Shown here: in pieces, positions 62,098 through 64,000 of the stretch
Layout: each line of letters begins with the position of its first letter
Numbering within the stretch: position 1 is the stretch's first letter
Assembly (NCBI RefSeq): GCF_021605415.1
Contig: NZ_WKEQ01000005.1
Coordinates: 62,001 to 126,000 of the forward strand
Length of the DNA: 64,000 nucleotides
From: Pseudomonas syringae
GTDB taxonomy: Bacteria > Pseudomonadota > Gammaproteobacteria > Pseudomonadales > Pseudomonadaceae
Reading direction: 5' to 3'
Position numbers and translations under genes: made by a program
The notes under the pieces: generated by a model
Databases searched by the model: none
The model's input: the letters and a program-made list of their open reading frames with translations, nothing else
Told to the model about the DNA's origin: nothing

Positions 62098-62856
62098 CTA
62101 CAGGGGAGTCGTGATGTTCAGGAGTTTGTCGAGCACACGGTCGGACTTGATTTCAGCCTTGACCATGGTTGTCTGCCAGGTCGCGACACAGGGTTGCAGA
62201 TCGGCTTCGTGTTCCGCCCGCGCCAGCCATTGCCAGCAATCGTGCCAGTCGCCCAAGGCGCCTTGCGCAGCCTTGAGGCGCGGCATTGCCGCTTTGGGTA
62301 GACGATCGAGCTCGGGATAGGCATCGATGCCGTAACGCACGCGCTTGATCAACAGGCGCAAGCGGTGGCGGTCGTGGGCGGGATCGCGGAGCGCCTCGTT
62401 GAGTTTCTGCCATTGTTTATCGAGGCGTTTTTCAATGGTCTTCCGTAACCCTTCGAGCAGTTTTTCGCGCTGCGCAGCCCTCAGAAAACGCGGAAACGCA
62501 TCAAGGATCATCATCAGCGACGCCAGCTCCGCACTCGCCGCCAGCGCCGGATAAGCCTCATCCATCTGCGCCATGCGCCGTTGCGCCGCGTCGGGTTGAT
62601 CGTGTTCGAGCAGGTACGCCGCCAGCACCTCGCGATCACGCCACGGCGTGGTCAACTCGCCAACGCTGGACGCCGCACTCTCTAATTGCTCAACCCCGGG
62701 CAACCCGCGCAATGGCCGCAACAGACTGCGCAAGCGCCGCACCGTCGTGCGCAAATCATGCAACGCCTCAGGATCGGTACGCGCCTCAAGACGCGCCTGA
62801 CACGCCAAAAGCCGCACCTCAAGACTCAGAATCCGAGCCACCAAACGATCAATCAT
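62098..62856 (-). CDS. CHAD domain protein
   Basis: 252 residues, all-helical CHAD domain with its conserved His/Arg/Lys motifs: ALHDLRTTVRRLRSLLR near residue 31-47, HRLRLLIKRVRYGIDAYPE and QGALGDWHD. CHAD proteins bind polyphosphate through these basic residues. No CYTH domain or polyphosphate kinase is adjacent. Confidence 0.92.
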   Translation of the reverse strand: MIDRLVARILSLEVRLLACQARLEARTDPEALHDLRTTVRRLRSLLRPLRGLPGVEQLESAASSVGELTTPWRDREVLAAYLLEHDQPDAAQRRMAQMDEAYPALAASAELASLMMILDAFPRFLRAAQREKLLEGLRKTIEKRLDKQWQKLNEALRDPAHDRHRLRLLIKRVRYGIDAYPELDRLPKAAMPRLKAAQGALGDWHDCWQWLARAEHEADLQPCVATWQTTMVKAEIKSDRVLDKLLNITTPL

Positions 62857-62885
62857 TGGACAACTCCGTTGTCAGTGTTGAGCGG

Positions 62886-62941
62886 CAAGCTTTGAGCTGC
62901 AAGCTGAATGTGATTGCCTTTGACTTGCAGCTTGTAGCTTA
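62886..62941. repeat. Imperfect inverted repeat
   Basis: AAGCTTTGAGCTGCAAG and CTTGCAGCTTGTAGCTT, imperfect inverse copies around 17 bases, after the lipoprotein gene; could slow transcription or be a repeat of another type than the REPs. Confidence 0.65.
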
Positions 62942-62957
62942 AAACTCATAGCTGCTT

Positions 62958-63236
62958 CTACCGTCCTGCCCGGGATTCGCGAATGTAGAAACGGGCTTTT
63001 TCAGCCTTTTTCGAGCAACCTTCGAAGCCTTCGAATTGTTGTTGGGTCTTGGCGGCTGTCAGCAACGACAGGGCTTTGGAGTAGCTGACGGTGCCGGCAA
63101 AACCTTCGGCCTTGGCCAGATCCAGCTCGTGCCATGCAGCGTCGAGGCCGCTGCCGCAGCTGTCGCGGTAAGCAGTTTTACCGGCGCAACCGGCCAATGC
63201 CAGGGCAATCAACGGCACACAGATCCAGGCTTTCAT
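62958..63236 (-). CDS. Small lipoprotein, unknown function
   Basis: 92 residues from the ATG at 63236 (a GTG precedes it). Lipoprotein signal with lipobox LALAGC (Cys17). The mature part has three more cysteines (DSCGSG, EGCSKK) and is helical and charged. Probably in the outer membrane. It recurs as a hypothetical protein in pseudomonads, with no known role. Confidence 0.82.
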   Translation of the reverse strand: MKAWICVPLIALALAGCAGKTAYRDSCGSGLDAAWHELDLAKAEGFAGTVSYSKALSLLTAAKTQQQFEGFEGCSKKAEKARFYIRESRAGR

Positions 63237-63455
63237 CACTTACACCTCAAAGAATGGTCAACAGTCGTGCAGGTAAGACGATCCATCGGGGAAAAAGTGC
63301 CTCGCCCCGCCGCAAACGCCTTCGCCGGCAAGGATAGCGCCCCGGGCGTCGTGGCATTGTGAAAAAAACGACGCCCCTGCCCCAGCACCGACCTGAACAA
63401 TTGAACCGTGGCCCTCGATGGGTGCATTGTGGAACCTTGTCGGGGAGGATACTGG

Positions 63456-64000
63456 ATGAAGAAACGAGTCGCACTGGTGCTGGGTTCCGGCGGCGCCCGG
63501 GGCTATGCCCATATCGGCGTCATCGAAGAAATCGAACGACGCGGCTATGACATCGCCTGCATCGCCGGTTGTTCGATGGGCGCGGTGGTTGGCGGGATTT
63601 ACGCCGCCGGCAAACTGGACGATTACCGCAACTGGATCGAGAGCCTCGATTACCTCGACGTGCTGCGCCTGGTCGATGTGAGCTTTCGCCTGGGGGCAAT
63701 TCGCGGCGAGAAAGTCTTCGGGCAGATCCGCAAGATTGTCGGCGAGATCAACATCGAAGACCTGCGCATTCCCTACACGGCGGTCGCTGCCGATCTCACC
63801 AATCAGCAGGAAATCTGGTTTCAGGAAGGCTGCCTGCATCAGGCGATGCGTGCGTCGGCGGCGATTCCCAGCCTGTTCACTCCGGTGATGCAAGGCAACC
63901 GCATGCTGGTCGACGGCGGCATTCTCAATCCGTTGCCGATTGTGCCGGTGGTGTCCAGCCATTGTGATCTGATCATCGCGGTCAATCTCAACTCGACCAA
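63456..64000 (+). CDS. Patatin-like phospholipase, 3' end cut by the window
   Basis: First 181 codons of a RssA-type patatin. Oxyanion loop GSGGARGYAHIG (~10-21), nucleophile serine in GCSMGAVVGG (~40-46) and catalytic aspartate in VDGGILNPLP (~151) are present, so the dyad is complete. Start at 63456, seven bases after GGGGAGG. The frame stays open to the window end. Such proteins are cytoplasmic or membrane-bound lipid acyl hydrolases; substrate unknown. Confidence 0.92.
   Translation, partial: MKKRVALVLGSGGARGYAHIGVIEEIERRGYDIACIAGCSMGAVVGGIYAAGKLDDYRNWIESLDYLDVLRLVDVSFRLGAIRGEKVFGQIRKIVGEINIEDLRIPYTAVAADLTNQQEIWFQEGCLHQAMRASAAIPSLFTPVMQGNRMLVDGGILNPLPIVPVVSSHCDLIIAVNLNST

Overview
The window is 64 kb of ordinary, densely coded chromosome from a Pseudomonas of the P. 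fluorescens group. The evidence is the gene set and its order: sagS-ospR-glutathione peroxidase-msrB, ohrR-ohr, earP-efp, oprI beside an L,D-transpeptidase, and tesA/ybbA/ybbP-greB. GC-rich codon use and many short REP-like inverted repeats between genes fit as well. I see no rRNA or tRNA gene, no prophage, insertion sequence, integrase, CRISPR array or clear pseudogene.

Layout. 0-3.3 kb: molybdenum cofactor genes (moaB, mobA), a YgdI-type lipoprotein, an RluA-family pseudouridine synthase, and a small unknown gene behind a perfect LexA (SOS) box. 3.4-7.7 kb: a KefB/YbaL-type cation/proton antiporter and an ammonium transporter sharing overlapping stop codons, then a three-gene membrane-stress operon (DUF883, YqjE-like, YqjK-like). 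7.8-18 kb: a c-di-GMP signalling block (EAL phosphodiesterase, dGTPase, a BvgA/BvgS-like two-component pair, and a large Cache-HAMP-GAF-HD-GYP protein). 18-27.7 kb: methionine sulfoxide and peroxide repair (fRMsr, Gpx, MsrB, OspR) around SagS, with alaA, htpX, tpm and a LigB-type dioxygenase.

27.8-38 kb: the cold-shock-type helicase DeaD with a long leader, a crotonase, a spermidine-synthase-like protein, a class II DAHP synthase, a YcaQ/AlkX-type glycosylase, DUF1127, and two LysR genes flanking a TauE/SafE exporter. 37.5-49.5 kb: ohrR, ohr with a striking array of four repeated operator half-sites, a secreted esterase, efp with its own modifying enzyme earP, a Gre-like factor, cysB, a universal stress protein, a nucleotidase, a ketopantoate-reductase-like protein, a PilZ protein, a class I DAHP synthase and oprI. 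49.6-64 kb: an L,D-transpeptidase, tesA/ybbA/ybbP, greB, DoxX, a MltF-like transglycosylase, tatD, a chemoreceptor with an ANR-type box, a thioesterase, a CHAD protein, and a patatin-like phospholipase cut by the window end.

I did not find a novel multi-gene system. The best leads are regulatory: an SOS-controlled gene of unknown function, two paralogous peroxide-sensing MarR regulators whose candidate operators share one core, an ANR-type class II promoter on a chemoreceptor, and an HD-GYP domain split by a long insertion.
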